Positions 29,176 to 38,588 are shown, counted from the stretch's first letter. The stretch is 64,000 bases of DNA from Virgibacillus sp. NKC19-3 (GCF_019837165.1 NZ_JAGYHC010000001.1:1984001-2048000); one strand, 5' to 3'. Made by a program: numbers and translations. Notes: generated by a model not told the origin, from the letters alone.

Positions 29176-29691
29176 GTGTTGAAAAAATTGTTGCCAAATA
29201 AACATGTTAAACGTATATTTGACATTCAACCAGCATTTTTAAAAGAAAAAGGGATAAAAGGGATTATCACAGATCTGGACAATACGCTTGTAGCTTGGGA
29301 TGTAAAGGATGCTACGCCAGAAGTGGTACAATGGTTTAAGCTTATGAACGAACATGATATTCAAGTGACCATCATTTCAAATAACAAGCAGGAGCGAGTA
29401 AAGATATTTTCTGAACCACTGGGAACTCCATTTGTATATAGTGCGCGAAAACCATTAAGCAGGGCTTTTAATACAGTAGCGGAAGGTATGGGGTTAAAAA
29501 AAGAAGAGGTTTTGGTTATTGGTGATCAGGTATTAACGGATGTTCTTGGTGGAAATATTTCTGGATTTTACACTATTTTAGTCGTTCCGATCGTCCAGTC
29601 AGATGGCAAATTAACGAAAGTTAACCGGCAGATAGAGCGGCGAATTTTAAATTATATGCGAAAAAAAGGGAAAATAAGCTGGGAGGAATAA
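29176..29691 (+). CDS. yqeG: YqeG family HAD-type phosphatase
   Basis: A 171-residue HAD-superfamily protein of the YqeG/PGP family. Seen: motif I TDLDNTLVAWD, motif II ISNN, lysine in SARKPLSRAF, and motif IV VIGDQVLTDVLGGN. The family includes phosphatidylglycerol-phosphate phosphatases; the natural substrate of YqeG is not settled to my knowledge. Starts at GTG (29176) after GAGGTG. First gene of a compact run through yqeM. Confidence 0.9.
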   Translation: MLKKLLPNKHVKRIFDIQPAFLKEKGIKGIITDLDNTLVAWDVKDATPEVVQWFKLMNEHDIQVTIISNNKQERVKIFSEPLGTPFVYSARKPLSRAFNTVAEGMGLKKEEVLVIGDQVLTDVLGGNISGFYTILVVPIVQSDGKLTKVNRQIERRILNYMRKKGKISWEE

Positions 29692-29694
29692 GTT

Positions 29695-30795
29695 TTGGAA
29701 TCAATCTATTGTCAGGGCTGTGGAGCCAAGATTCAAACTTCAAACCCGGAGTCGGCTGGTTACACACCGAAATCTTCACTTGCGAAAGAAAATATATTAT
29801 GTCAAAGATGCTTTCGTCTAAAACATTATAATGAAGTGCAGGATGTCTCTATCACAGACGATGATTTCCTGGAGATGGTAAGCAGTATTAGAAAGACCGA
29901 GGGACTAGTTGTGCATGTTATTGACATCTTTGATGTTGATGGAAGTTTAATAAAGAGTCTTCCTAGAATTATTGGTGATAATCCAATTGTATTAGTAGGA
30001 AATAAAATAGATTTATTACCGCAATCTACCAATAAACGTAGACTGACGCAATGGCTCAAGTCGCAAGCAAAAGAAGCTGGTGTTACTGTGAGTGATGTTT
30101 TCTTGATATCCTCAAAGCAAGGTCATGGAATACAAACGTTAACTCATCAGCTTGAGGATTACCGTGCTGGTAGGGACATCTATATTGTAGGCACGACCAA
30201 TGTTGGGAAATCAACATTTATTAATCGGTTAATCAAGGAAACAAGTGGGGAAAATGACGTAATAACAACCTCTTACTTCCCTGGAACGACACTCGGATTC
30301 ATCGAAATTCCACTGGATAACAAAACATCCATCATTGATACGCCCGGCATTGTTAATAAACAACAGATGGTACATTATGTTTCAGATAAGGATGTAAAAT
30401 TGATTACACCGAACAAAGAAATTAAGCCAAGGGTTTATCAATTAAATAGTTCACAAACTTTATTCTTTGGTGGCTTGGCAAGGTTGGATTTTATTAAGGG
30501 GGACCAATCATCCTTTGTATGTTATTTTTCAAATCAGCTGCCAATACATCGGACAAAATTGGAGAACGCGGATGCGCTTTATGAGAACCATGTTGGCGAT
30601 CTCTTATCACCCCCTAATGCGAAAACACTCGAAAATTTGCCGCGTCTGACTAAAAGCACATATCGTATTACAGGGGATAAAACAGATATTGTATTCCCGG
30701 GGCTTGGTTGGGTAAGTATAGCCGGGGCTGGTGCAACTGTTATTGTACATAGCCCAAAAGGTGTAGCAATTTCTGTTCGAAAATCATTAGTTTAG
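29695..30795 (+). CDS. yqeH: Ribosome biogenesis GTPase YqeH
   Basis: A circularly permuted GTPase needed for 30S assembly. Seen: 366 residues; an N-terminal zinc finger (CQGCGAKIQ and CQRCF), then the permuted G motifs: G4 VGNKIDLL, G5 ISSKQGHG, G1 GTTNVGKST, G2 region and G3 DTPG, and a C-terminal domain ending in VGWVSIAGAGATV. It starts at TTG after GGGAGGAAT, 3 bases after the yqeG stop. Confidence 0.95.
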   Translation: MESIYCQGCGAKIQTSNPESAGYTPKSSLAKENILCQRCFRLKHYNEVQDVSITDDDFLEMVSSIRKTEGLVVHVIDIFDVDGSLIKSLPRIIGDNPIVLVGNKIDLLPQSTNKRRLTQWLKSQAKEAGVTVSDVFLISSKQGHGIQTLTHQLEDYRAGRDIYIVGTTNVGKSTFINRLIKETSGENDVITTSYFPGTTLGFIEIPLDNKTSIIDTPGIVNKQQMVHYVSDKDVKLITPNKEIKPRVYQLNSSQTLFFGGLARLDFIKGDQSSFVCYFSNQLPIHRTKLENADALYENHVGDLLSPPNAKTLENLPRLTKSTYRITGDKTDIVFPGLGWVSIAGAGATVIVHSPKGVAISVRKSLV

Positions 30796-30806
30796 GAGGG
30801 GAGTTT

Positions 30807-31649
30807 ATGTACCGGTTTGCACTTATTGGATATCCAGTAAAACACTCACTTTCACCATGGATACATGAAAGCTTTCTGAATAAAGCTAACTTGGAAGGGG
30901 AGTATTCAATATATGAGATACCTCCAGATGAACCCTTTCCTGCGAAGCTCAATCGATTAATGGATGATCAAGTAGATGGATTTAATGTTACGGTTCCATA
31001 TAAGGAGAAGATCATTCCTTTTTTGGATGATGTTGATGACGATGCCGCAAGGATTAAAGCAGTAAATACAGTTGTCAATCGCAACGGCAAATGGATAGGC
31101 TATAATACAGACGGAGTAGGGTATTTACGATCATTAGAGAATAAATTTCCGGACTTCTACTTGGATAAATTTAAACGTATTCTCCTGATTGGGTCTGGTG
31201 GTGCGACACGGGGGATATACTATGCACTTGTTCAAGCCGGATTTTTGCATATCGATATAACCAACCGAACGACAGAAAAGGCTGCAGAAATAGCAAAATT
31301 AAAAAATGTCACTGCAGCTACTGCAATTCTGTCATTGGAACAGGCTGAGGAGATGTTGCAAACATATGATGTGATCATTCAGACAACATCGGTTGGGATG
31401 AAACCAGATCAAGAGAAAGTTATATTTCGTGTAAACCAGCTCAAATCTCCAAGTATTGTCAGTGATATTATTTACCAGCCACTGGAGACCAAACTCTTAA
31501 AACAAGCGTATGATGCAGGTGCTAGCGTGCATTTTGGACATACTATGCTCTTATATCAAGCACAGTATGCGTTTGAAATATGGACAGGCAAGAAAGTTCC
31601 CATAGGTGATATGGATGAGCGCCTACAACGACATTTGGAAGGAAGATAA
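30807..31649 (+). CDS. aroE: Shikimate dehydrogenase (NADP+)
   Basis: Reduces 3-dehydroshikimate in the aromatic amino acid pathway. Seen: 280 residues; substrate-binding GYPVKHSLSPWIHE and the catalytic lysine in FNVTVPYKEKI, catalytic Asp in YNTDGVGYL, nucleotide-binding GSGGATRGIYYAL and NRT. Start at ATG after TAGGAGGGGAG. The B. subtilis order yqeG-yqeH-aroE-yqeI is preserved. Confidence 0.95.
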   Translation: MYRFALIGYPVKHSLSPWIHESFLNKANLEGEYSIYEIPPDEPFPAKLNRLMDDQVDGFNVTVPYKEKIIPFLDDVDDDAARIKAVNTVVNRNGKWIGYNTDGVGYLRSLENKFPDFYLDKFKRILLIGSGGATRGIYYALVQAGFLHIDITNRTTEKAAEIAKLKNVTAATAILSLEQAEEMLQTYDVIIQTTSVGMKPDQEKVIFRVNQLKSPSIVSDIIYQPLETKLLKQAYDAGASVHFGHTMLLYQAQYAFEIWTGKKVPIGDMDERLQRHLEGR

Positions 31650-31650
31650 T

Positions 31651-31941
31651 ATGTTAACAGGAAAGCAAAAGCGGTTTTTACAAGCAGAAGCGAATCAATT
31701 AAAGCCGATTTTTCAAGTTGGCAAATCGGGTGTTAATGATAATATGGTTGAAACAATCAACGATGCCTTGGAAAAAAGGGAATTAATGAAGGTGAGTGTT
31801 CTGCAAAATAGTCTAGAGGATAAAGATACCGTAGCAGAGCAACTGGCTGAAGGAACTGGAGCAGAAATCGTGCAAATTATTGGTAATAATATTGTACTAT
31901 ATAAGGAATCAGAAGAGAACAAGCAAATAAAGCTCCCGTAA
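31651..31941 (+). CDS. yqeI: Ribosome assembly RNA-binding protein YqeI (YhbY family)
   Basis: A 96-residue single CRM domain protein of the YhbY type, which binds pre-50S ribosomal RNA. Seen: LTGKQKRFLQAEANQLKPIFQVGKSG with the GxxG-like GKSG loop and IVQIIGNNIVLYKES. ATG at 31651 follows GGAAGG; the aroE stop lies at the site. Confidence 0.92.
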   Translation: MLTGKQKRFLQAEANQLKPIFQVGKSGVNDNMVETINDALEKRELMKVSVLQNSLEDKDTVAEQLAEGTGAEIVQIIGNNIVLYKESEENKQIKLP

Positions 31942-31966
31942 AATGGTTCAAGTAAGGAGACCTAAG

Positions 31967-32536
31967 ATGAAACGTGTCGGCATATTAGGAGGAACATTCG
32001 ATCCGCCACACTTGGGGCATTTGATAATAGCGGAAGAAACACGGATCGCCCTTGATTTAGAAGAGATATGGTTTATTCCATCCTATACACCTCCGCATAA
32101 AACATCAGCAAAGTCGAGTGTAGAAGATCGAATAAATATGGTGAAAAAAGCAATGAAGGGAAATTCCTCTTTTAGATTGAATACGATTGAAGTGGAACGT
32201 TTGGGCAAATCCTATACGTTTGATACCATGAAGGCATTACGTCAAGCGTATCCGACGATTGATTTTTATTTTATAATCGGAGCAGATATGGTTGAATTCC
32301 TTCCACATTGGGATCGAATTGATAAACTTATGAACCTAGTAACATTCGTTGGTGTAAAAAGGCCGGGCTACGAGCTAAAGACGTCTTATCCAATTGTGGA
32401 AGTAGGTATACCTTTGATGGACTTATCTTCAACATGTATAAGAAATCGATTAGAAAGTGGAAAGACAGTTCGTTATTTAATACCGGAAACCGTTTATTCT
32501 TACATTAAGGAGAAGCAGTTATATGAAAATAGATGA
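31967..32536 (+). CDS. nadD: Nicotinate-nucleotide adenylyltransferase
   Basis: Joins nicotinate mononucleotide with ATP in NAD synthesis. Seen: 189 residues; the nucleotidyltransferase motif GGTFDPPHLGHL, IPSYTPPHK, YFIIGADMVEFLPHW and the ISSTxIR-like LSSTCIRNRL. ATG at 31967 follows AAGGAGACC; a longer reading from 31943 lacks homology. The end overlaps yqeK by 14 bases. Confidence 0.95.
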   Translation: MKRVGILGGTFDPPHLGHLIIAEETRIALDLEEIWFIPSYTPPHKTSAKSSVEDRINMVKKAMKGNSSFRLNTIEVERLGKSYTFDTMKALRQAYPTIDFYFIIGADMVEFLPHWDRIDKLMNLVTFVGVKRPGYELKTSYPIVEVGIPLMDLSSTCIRNRLESGKTVRYLIPETVYSYIKEKQLYENR

Positions 32537-33098
32537 AGCAGTAACTCTTGTAAAACCTCATTTAACAAAGGAACGATTTGATCATACCCTACGTGTTGCT
32601 GAGACTGCGGTCATTCTTGCGGATTTATATCATGAATCAAGGGAAGAAGTAGAACTAGCAGCCATATTCCATGATTATGCGAAACAACGCCCGTTAGATG
32701 AACTTAAAAGATGGATTGAAAAGACCCGCTTGCCGAAAGATTTACTTCATTATCACCACGAATTATGGCATGGGCCTGTCGGGGCTATTCTTGTAGAGAG
32801 GGAATTTGGAATACAAAATTCAGGAATACAAAATGCTATTTATTACCATACGACTGGAAGAGCATATATGAGTAAAATAGAAATGATCATTTATTTGGCA
32901 GATTATATTGAACCAGGCAGAAGTTTCCCTGGGTTAGATGAGGTAAGAGAAATGGCCAGAGAAGACTTAAGACGTGCATGTTGGATGGCGACACGAAATT
33001 CGATTCATTATTTAATGCAAAAAAACGCAACGATTTATCCAGATACATTTCATGCATATAATGATTTAACCAGAGGTTTAGATGGAGGTAATTCGTAG
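32523..33098 (+). CDS. yqeK: HD-domain phosphohydrolase YqeK (Ap4A hydrolase type)
   Basis: A 191-residue HD-domain protein; B. subtilis YqeK symmetrically hydrolyses diadenosine tetraphosphate. Seen: RFDHTLRVAETAVILADLY, the metal-binding HD in AIFHDYAKQ, HHELWHGPVGA, YHTTGRAYMSKIEMIIYLADYIEPGR. ATG overlaps nadD, with AAGGAGAAGC as ribosome binding site. Role in nucleotide clean-up inferred from the family. Confidence 0.92.
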   Translation: MKIDEAVTLVKPHLTKERFDHTLRVAETAVILADLYHESREEVELAAIFHDYAKQRPLDELKRWIEKTRLPKDLLHYHHELWHGPVGAILVEREFGIQNSGIQNAIYYHTTGRAYMSKIEMIIYLADYIEPGRSFPGLDEVREMAREDLRRACWMATRNSIHYLMQKNATIYPDTFHAYNDLTRGLDGGNS

Positions 33099-33455
33099 AT
33101 GGAAAATAAAGAAATTATTCAAGTTGCTGCAAAAGCTTGTGATGATGTCAGGGCAGAGGATATCATTGCTTTAGATATGAATCAGGTTTCTCTGATCACC
33201 GATTATTTCTTGATTTGTCATGGTAATACCGAACGACAGGTACAGGCTATTGCCAGATCGATTAAAGAGGCGATGGAAGAAAGAGACTATTCTATTAAGC
33301 GCATGGAAGGGATGGACCAAGGCAGGTGGGTACTTGTCGATATTGGTGATGTCGTGTGCCATATTTTTCATAAAGATGAGCGAAATTATTATAATTTGGA
33401 GCGTCTATGGGGCGATGCCGTTAGAGTAGAATTAAACATTGGACAGGAAGATTAA
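33099..33455 (+). CDS. rsfS: Ribosomal silencing factor RsfS
   Basis: Binds ribosomal protein L14 and prevents subunit joining when nutrients are short. Seen: 118 residues with the RsfS signature ALDMNQVSLITDYFLICHGNTERQVQAIA, WVLVDIGDVVCHIFHKDERNYYNLERLWGDA. The ATG directly follows the yqeK stop (TAGATG), so the two are translationally coupled; GGAGG precedes it. Confidence 0.96.
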   Translation: MENKEIIQVAAKACDDVRAEDIIALDMNQVSLITDYFLICHGNTERQVQAIARSIKEAMEERDYSIKRMEGMDQGRWVLVDIGDVVCHIFHKDERNYYNLERLWGDAVRVELNIGQED

Positions 33456-33458
33456 TGA

Positions 33459-34211
33459 ATGGCTTATAACCAAATGGCTTATGTATATGATAAACTTATG
33501 GCTCATGCTCCTTATGATCAATGGATCAACTTCACACAGAAAGCAATCAACCAATTCGAAAAAAATATTGAATATATAGCTGATTTGGGTTGTGGAACCG
33601 GAGAAATTACAACTCGGCTGGCGAGAGCAGGCTATCGGATGATAGGGGTAGATTACTCGACAGAAATGCTTGCTTATGCTGAACATAAAGCAAGTGAAGA
33701 AGGGCTGCATGTCCAATGGATGTGTCAGGATTTAAGGCAGATGCATGGTTTGAAACGTCTTGATGCGGCCATTAGCTATTGTGACGTCATCAATTATATT
33801 ACGACGGAAGAAGAATTAAGAAATGTTATGAATGGGGTAGCGAATGCGTTGAATGATGGGGGATTGTTTATTTTTGATATTCATTCCATGTACCATGTAG
33901 AGCATGATTTGATCAATCAAACATTTGCCGATGTTACCGAAGATGCGTCCTATATTTGGTTTTGTTCAGAAGGGGAATCACCTGGAGAGATGTACCATGA
34001 TTTAACATTTTTTGCCTTAAATGGAGAAAAATATGAAAGATTTGATGAATTTCATCATCAGCGTACATATTCTATTTTATTTTTTAAAGAAATATTATTG
34101 GATGCTGGATTTGAAAATATAAAAATATATGCTGATTTCTCCTTGAAAAATGAGGTTATTGATGAAAAAGCAGAGAGAATTTTCTTTTTAGCGGAAAAAA
34201 GATCGGGATAA
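33459..34211 (+). CDS. Class I SAM-dependent methyltransferase YqeM
   Basis: A 250-residue methyltransferase. Seen: SAM motif I IADLGCGTGEITTRLARAGY, the acidic loop VDYSTEMLAYA, QDLRQ, and a C-terminal part with FHHQRTYS. The methyl acceptor is unknown. It overlaps the context of B. subtilis yqeM, last gene before the com operon. In B. subtilis comER lies next; it is missing here. The terminator hairpin overlaps its last codons. Confidence 0.88.
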   Translation: MAYNQMAYVYDKLMAHAPYDQWINFTQKAINQFEKNIEYIADLGCGTGEITTRLARAGYRMIGVDYSTEMLAYAEHKASEEGLHVQWMCQDLRQMHGLKRLDAAISYCDVINYITTEEELRNVMNGVANALNDGGLFIFDIHSMYHVEHDLINQTFADVTEDASYIWFCSEGESPGEMYHDLTFFALNGEKYERFDEFHHQRTYSILFFKEILLDAGFENIKIYADFSLKNEVIDEKAERIFFLAEKRSG

Positions 34212-34238
34212 TACAAAATCACCGATCTTTTCTTTTTT
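34197..34238 (+). terminator. Terminator of the yqeG-yqeM operon
   Basis: AAAAGATCGG (34197-34206) pairs with CCGATCTTTT (34222-34231) around a 15-base loop, followed by CTTTTTT. The left arm lies within the final codons of yqeM. Confidence 0.85.
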
Positions 34239-34354
34239 AAAGGATTTATATTAAAACTTGTCGAATTAGTATATAATCGGATTGGTTCTTCGTTTGTTCA
34301 CGCCATCCACCGCATTTTCCCACTCATTTTTTATCCTGAAGGAAGTGACATGAT

Positions 34355-34954
34355 TTGGTTGATTTACTTAAAAAAGGGGCATTTTTTATTGCGATTGCAG
34401 GTATAGTCGGAATTTTTCTCTTTTTTACCAGCGATGATAGTGTTGAAGAAAGCGAGACAGAATTTGATGTTGTAACATCGTCGTTGGATGCTGCAGAAGA
34501 ACAAGAAAACACCGGAGAACAAGAAACGATAACGATGGTTGATGTAAAAGGAGCTATAACGAAGCCAGGAGTATATGAAATGGAGCGTGAGTCTCGTGTC
34601 AATGATGTTATTCAAATGGCAGGGGGGTTTACGAAAGATGCAGATCAAACGCAAGTAAATCTAGCGCAAAAGGTTCAAGATGAAATGATTATTATCATTC
34701 CAAAAGAGGGGGAAGAGGCAAAAGATGGTGGGGGTAATGGAAATGATCATTCTGATTCCGAAAAGATAAAAATGAATCATGCAACACAGGAGGAAATAGA
34801 AAATCTGAATGGAATCGGTGCATCTAAAGCACAAGCTATTATCCAATATAGGGAAGAGCATGGATTATTCCAAACAGAAGAAGATTTACTTGAAATTTCC
34901 GGTATTGGAGAAAAAACGCTTGAGAACTTTCGTAATGATATTCAAATTCCTTAG
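34355..34954 (+). CDS. comEA: Competence DNA receptor ComEA
   Basis: Membrane-anchored DNA-binding protein of the uptake machine. Seen: 199 residues; an N-terminal membrane anchor (about 8-25), an acidic linker, a SLBB domain (about 55-110, VDVKGAITKPGVYEM) and a C-terminal double helix-hairpin-helix (about 135-199, LNGIGASKAQAIIQYR and ISGIGEKTL). It starts at TTG after GGAAGTG; an ATG 5 bases upstream is out of frame and soon stops. Confidence 0.93.
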   Translation: MVDLLKKGAFFIAIAGIVGIFLFFTSDDSVEESETEFDVVTSSLDAAEEQENTGEQETITMVDVKGAITKPGVYEMERESRVNDVIQMAGGFTKDADQTQVNLAQKVQDEMIIIIPKEGEEAKDGGGNGNDHSDSEKIKMNHATQEEIENLNGIGASKAQAIIQYREEHGLFQTEEDLLEISGIGEKTLENFRNDIQIP

Positions 34955-35059
34955 TATATTGACGAGAAATAATTCTGCATCTAAACTAGAATGAAAGAGT
35001 TCGCATGACAAGCATCGGCGGCGCTTGATGCTAAGCAAAATGTAAAGGAGATTGTCTAA

Positions 35060-35626
35060 ATGGGAAGAATTGCTTGGAATCAATATTTTATGGCTCAAAG
35101 CCATCTATTAGCACTACGGAGCACATGTCCAAGACGGATGGTAGGTGCTACGATTGTTAGAGAAAAGCGAATTATAGCTGGAGGATACAATGGAAGTGTT
35201 TCCGGAAGTGTTCACTGCATGGATGAAGGTTGTTATGTCATTGACGGTCATTGCGTTCGTACCGTGCATGCAGAGGCAAACGCCTTACTGCAATGTGCAA
35301 AATTTGGTGTGCCAACTGAAAATGCGGATCTCTATGTAACCCATTTTCCTTGCCTGCAATGCTGTAAACAGCTTATTCAAAGCGGGATAAACACCGTATA
35401 TTATGCCGAAGATTATAATAATCACCCTTATGCGATTGAATTATTTCAAGAAGCAGGTGTGGAGATGAAAAAGGTAGAATTAGATTATTTGGCAGTAGAC
35501 ACAACCTATCAGGAAAAGGCTGAACTTGTTAAAGAGCTACTTGACAAAGTGGACGCAACAGCCGATAGCGGTGATCAGGAATTATCTATTTTAAAGCATA
35601 AAGCAGAAGAGCTATTTAAAATATAA
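35060..35626 (+). CDS. comEB: ComEB, dCMP deaminase family protein
   Basis: A zinc deaminase, 188 residues, converting dCMP to dUMP. Seen: zinc ligand and catalytic glutamate in TVHAEANALLQ, cysteine ligands in HFPCLQCCKQL, RRMVGATIVR and GGYNG. It lies between comEA and comEC, though in B. subtilis it is not needed for transformation. ATG follows AAAGGAG. A C-terminal extension of about 30 residues goes beyond the deaminase core. Confidence 0.93.
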   Translation: MGRIAWNQYFMAQSHLLALRSTCPRRMVGATIVREKRIIAGGYNGSVSGSVHCMDEGCYVIDGHCVRTVHAEANALLQCAKFGVPTENADLYVTHFPCLQCCKQLIQSGINTVYYAEDYNNHPYAIELFQEAGVEMKKVELDYLAVDTTYQEKAELVKELLDKVDATADSGDQELSILKHKAEELFKI

Positions 35627-35645
35627 TATAAAGGTGATTAGATAA

Positions 35646-37934
35646 GTGAAAGGATATTGGCATTTTACTGCGATTTCAGTAGCAATAGGTATTCTTACCA
35701 TTGTTTTTGATAATTATTGGTTTATAGCTGGTTTTCTCCTATGGTTATTTTATTTATACTATTATGAACGGTTAGGGAAAGTACCTATTTTCTTCTCCTT
35801 AACCTTCTTCCTCTTTTTTATTTTGTACATTCCTGCGATTGATGAAGCGAATGTAAAACCACCTCCAGAATCAACGCCACATACAGGAAAGATAATCGGC
35901 CCGGTAAATAGCACAACAGAGAAAATTGATTTTCTCTTTCAAGATAACGAATCTGAAAGTAAGGTATTAATCGTCTACTTTCCCGATAACAACGATAACC
36001 CTCCCCCCTTAGAAGAAAATCCAACAATAAAACATGGAGCAACATGTATGATAAAAGGGGATATGGAAATCCCTGAAGGAAGCACGAATCCAGGACAATT
36101 TGATTACCGTAACTATCTACTAACGAATGATATTTCCTATCAGCTAATCGTTCATACATTAGATGATGTACAATGTGAAGGATCGGGTTTTCTTCATCGT
36201 ATATACATGATCCGCGATACATTATTGCACCAAATTGAGGCAAATTTAAGTAAAGAAACGGCGTCTTGGCTAAGTGCATTGGTTTTAGGGGATGACAGCC
36301 TAATAAGTGAAGATACTGTTGAATTGTTCCAAAGGTGGAGCTTATCTCATATATTAGCGATTTCGGGTCTCCATATAGGATTGGTTGTTGGTATCGTTTA
36401 TTTTCTGTTGATTAAACTAAATATCGTTACGAAGGAAAAGGCACAGTGGATTATGATTTTTTTCCTGCCGATATACGCTTTGATTGCTGGAGGAGAGCCT
36501 TCTGTCTGGCGGGCGAGTACTATGGTTCTGATTTTCATTATTTTAAATAAAACGAAGTTACAAATTAGTATTACCGATGTATTAAGCATTGTCTTTCTTC
36601 TACTCGTTTTATTTGATCCGTTTGTCGTGTATCATATAGGATTTCAATTATCATTTATCGTTACATTTGGATTAATTTTATCTAGAAAATGGATTTCTGA
36701 GACAAACACCCGCTATATGCAGGTTTTTCAAATTGGTTTTATCGCACAAATGATGATTTTACCGCTTCTATTAGCCTACTTTTCAACTTTTCAACCATTA
36801 TCCGTTCTTTTAAATTGGATTATTGTTCCATATTTCTCCCTATTTGTCATACCTTTGATGTTTATGTTATTACTACTGGCACCATTGCCATCTTTTTTCA
36901 CTTTGATTTTTGATTTGTTGTTTGTTTCTATTCATAAAATGGTGATTGGGTTTATTGAATTAGTGGATGCGCATTTGAATTTCCCTTGGGTTATTGGGAA
37001 GTTACCAATTGGTATTACTGTACTATATTACATTTTATTATTTGTATTCATGAAAAATTTGCAACATAAAAGATTAAAACAAGCATTTACTTACGGGTGT
37101 GGGGTTGTGATTTTAATAACGTGTGTTGCTGTCAGGCCATATTTTTCTCCGGTGGGAACGGTTACGATGCTTGATATGGGACAAGGAGATGCGTTTGTTA
37201 TTGAGTTGCCATATCGGCAGGGTGTCATTTTTAGTGATGCAGGTGCTCGTTTTTCATTTGAGGATATGGAACCATCAGACAGTGTTTATAAACAAATTAT
37301 TAAGCCTTATCTGTATGCAAGAGGGATCAATAAAATAGATGCTATTTTTTTAAGTCATGAGGATATGGATCATATTGGAAGTGTTCCATTTATGATAGAG
37401 GAAATGAATGTTGAGAAAGTCATAATTAGTAATTTTTATGAGTTAAGTCAAGGGACGCCTGAACTTGTTGATGATAACGACGTTCAAATTCAACGAGTAG
37501 AACGTAATGAAATGGTAGAGATAAATGGGCAAGCATTTTATGTGCTTGCACCAATTAAAGATCAGCTTTCACCAAATGAAAATTCGCTTGTTTTATATAC
37601 GGCATTAGGAGGTAAATACTGGCTTTTCACTGGCGACATTGGAAAAAGTGAAGAGAAGGAAATCATAGGAGCGTATCAGAACTTACCAGTGGATGTGTTA
37701 AAGGTGGCTCATCATGGAAGCGATACATCTACAGATGAGGCATTTTTGGACCATATTAATGCTGATTTTGCACTGATTTCTGTAGGAGAAAATAATTCCT
37801 ATGGTCATCCATCATCAAAAGTACTCGAAACACTAAAAAGGAAAGAATTAAACATATTACGCACCGACTTAGATGGAGCTGTTCAGTATCGATTTAAAGA
37901 TAAAGAAGGAACATTTTTCAAGTATCTACCATAG
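35646..37934 (+). CDS. comEC: Competence DNA channel protein ComEC
   Basis: Polytopic protein that forms the channel for incoming single-stranded DNA. Seen: 762 residues; two early membrane helices, an OB-like extracellular part, the Competence domain (LSHILAISGLHIGLVVG, GGEPSVWRASTM) with several helices, and a C-terminal metallo-beta-lactamase domain (from about 500; LDMGQGDAFVIE, LSHEDMDHIGS, LKVAHHGSDTS). Starts at GTG (35646) after AAAGGTG. The MBL domain keeps its metal-binding HxDxDH-type residues, fitting nuclease activity. Confidence 0.95.
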   Translation: MKGYWHFTAISVAIGILTIVFDNYWFIAGFLLWLFYLYYYERLGKVPIFFSLTFFLFFILYIPAIDEANVKPPPESTPHTGKIIGPVNSTTEKIDFLFQDNESESKVLIVYFPDNNDNPPPLEENPTIKHGATCMIKGDMEIPEGSTNPGQFDYRNYLLTNDISYQLIVHTLDDVQCEGSGFLHRIYMIRDTLLHQIEANLSKETASWLSALVLGDDSLISEDTVELFQRWSLSHILAISGLHIGLVVGIVYFLLIKLNIVTKEKAQWIMIFFLPIYALIAGGEPSVWRASTMVLIFIILNKTKLQISITDVLSIVFLLLVLFDPFVVYHIGFQLSFIVTFGLILSRKWISETNTRYMQVFQIGFIAQMMILPLLLAYFSTFQPLSVLLNWIIVPYFSLFVIPLMFMLLLLAPLPSFFTLIFDLLFVSIHKMVIGFIELVDAHLNFPWVIGKLPIGITVLYYILLFVFMKNLQHKRLKQAFTYGCGVVILITCVAVRPYFSPVGTVTMLDMGQGDAFVIELPYRQGVIFSDAGARFSFEDMEPSDSVYKQIIKPYLYARGINKIDAIFLSHEDMDHIGSVPFMIEEMNVEKVIISNFYELSQGTPELVDDNDVQIQRVERNEMVEINGQAFYVLAPIKDQLSPNENSLVLYTALGGKYWLFTGDIGKSEEKEIIGAYQNLPVDVLKVAHHGSDTSTDEAFLDHINADFALISVGENNSYGHPSSKVLETLKRKELNILRTDLDGAVQYRFKDKEGTFFKYLP

Positions 37935-37959
37935 GTTATCTTATCATACATGTAAAAGA

Positions 37960-38168
37960 GACCGGGACAAAAGTGTTTTTGGCAAATAAATTTTGAACAT
38001 ACATCGCTTCTAAAAATATACGACGCGCACCTTAGAGCGGCCGGTGACCCCCCTTGTGCTCGTCATGTTACAACTGATTTCAAGAAGTTGCACACCTCAC
38101 ATATTTTCTACGCTAGTTTAACCATGTTCGTCTTTTTTATTAAACACGTTTGTTTTGTCCCAGTCTCT
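37960..38168. repeat. Inverted-repeat element, family B, copy 2 (with inserted segment)
   Basis: Terminal arms GAGACCGGGACAAAA (37958-37972) and TTTTGTCCCAGTCTC (38152-38166). Left and right flanking parts align with the reverse complement of the compact copy at 20440-20534 (for example GGGACAAAAGTGTTTT and ACACGTTTGTTTTGTCCC). About 110 GC-richer bases (about 38020-38130) sit inside, and part of them (GCGCACCTTAGAGCGGCCGG) matches the family C element near 62450. It separates comEC from convergent yqzM. Confidence 0.7.
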
Positions 38169-38202
38169 TCTTTCATGAACTATTTTTGTGTTATTTCATA
38201 TC

Positions 38203-38337
38203 CTATTGTGTAACGACGCTTACAACAACGCCTATAGCAAAAATCAAGATAAAGAAAACAAATGAGAAGGCAAAGCCTTTAATGGAATCAGATACATCAT
38301 GATTTTTGGACTGTGGATTTTGTTCAAATTCGTTCAC
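38203..38337 (-). CDS. yqzM: YqzM family small membrane protein
   Basis: A 44-residue protein starting MNEFEQNPQSKNHD and ending in one hydrophobic helix (about 21-43, GFAFSFVFFILIFAIGVVV). It matches the small YqzM protein, which lies between comEC and holA in B. subtilis. GTG start (38337) with GGAGGG 6 bases upstream. Function unknown. It is easily missed because of its length. Confidence 0.85.
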   Translation of the reverse strand: MNEFEQNPQSKNHDVSDSIKGFAFSFVFFILIFAIGVVVSVVTQ

Positions 38338-38588
38338 ATCGATCCCTCCTACCCTATATATTCATTAGTATAAAATAAATACGAGGAAAAATCCACTTTT
38401 GGATGAAATTTGTTTTTCAAGGTTGTTCAAAAAATTTGTTAAAACTGCTCGCACAGAGGACTATCTGCTAAAATAACTTAGCTGATGCGATCCCTTTTTT
38501 GAATATGCTCTTTTTTCTTTTGGCAATTCTAGAAAGACTTAACATCTATACTTTTACTTAGACAGGATATTATAAATAACACAAACAT

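Noticed and set aside
34212-34354. ComK boxes before comEA
   Set aside because: I found no paired AAAA-N5-TTTT boxes at the proper spacing, although a TATAAT is present at 34272-34277.
35818-36279. 153-codon minus-strand frame inside comEC
   Set aside because: Antisense to comEC, with no supporting signals.
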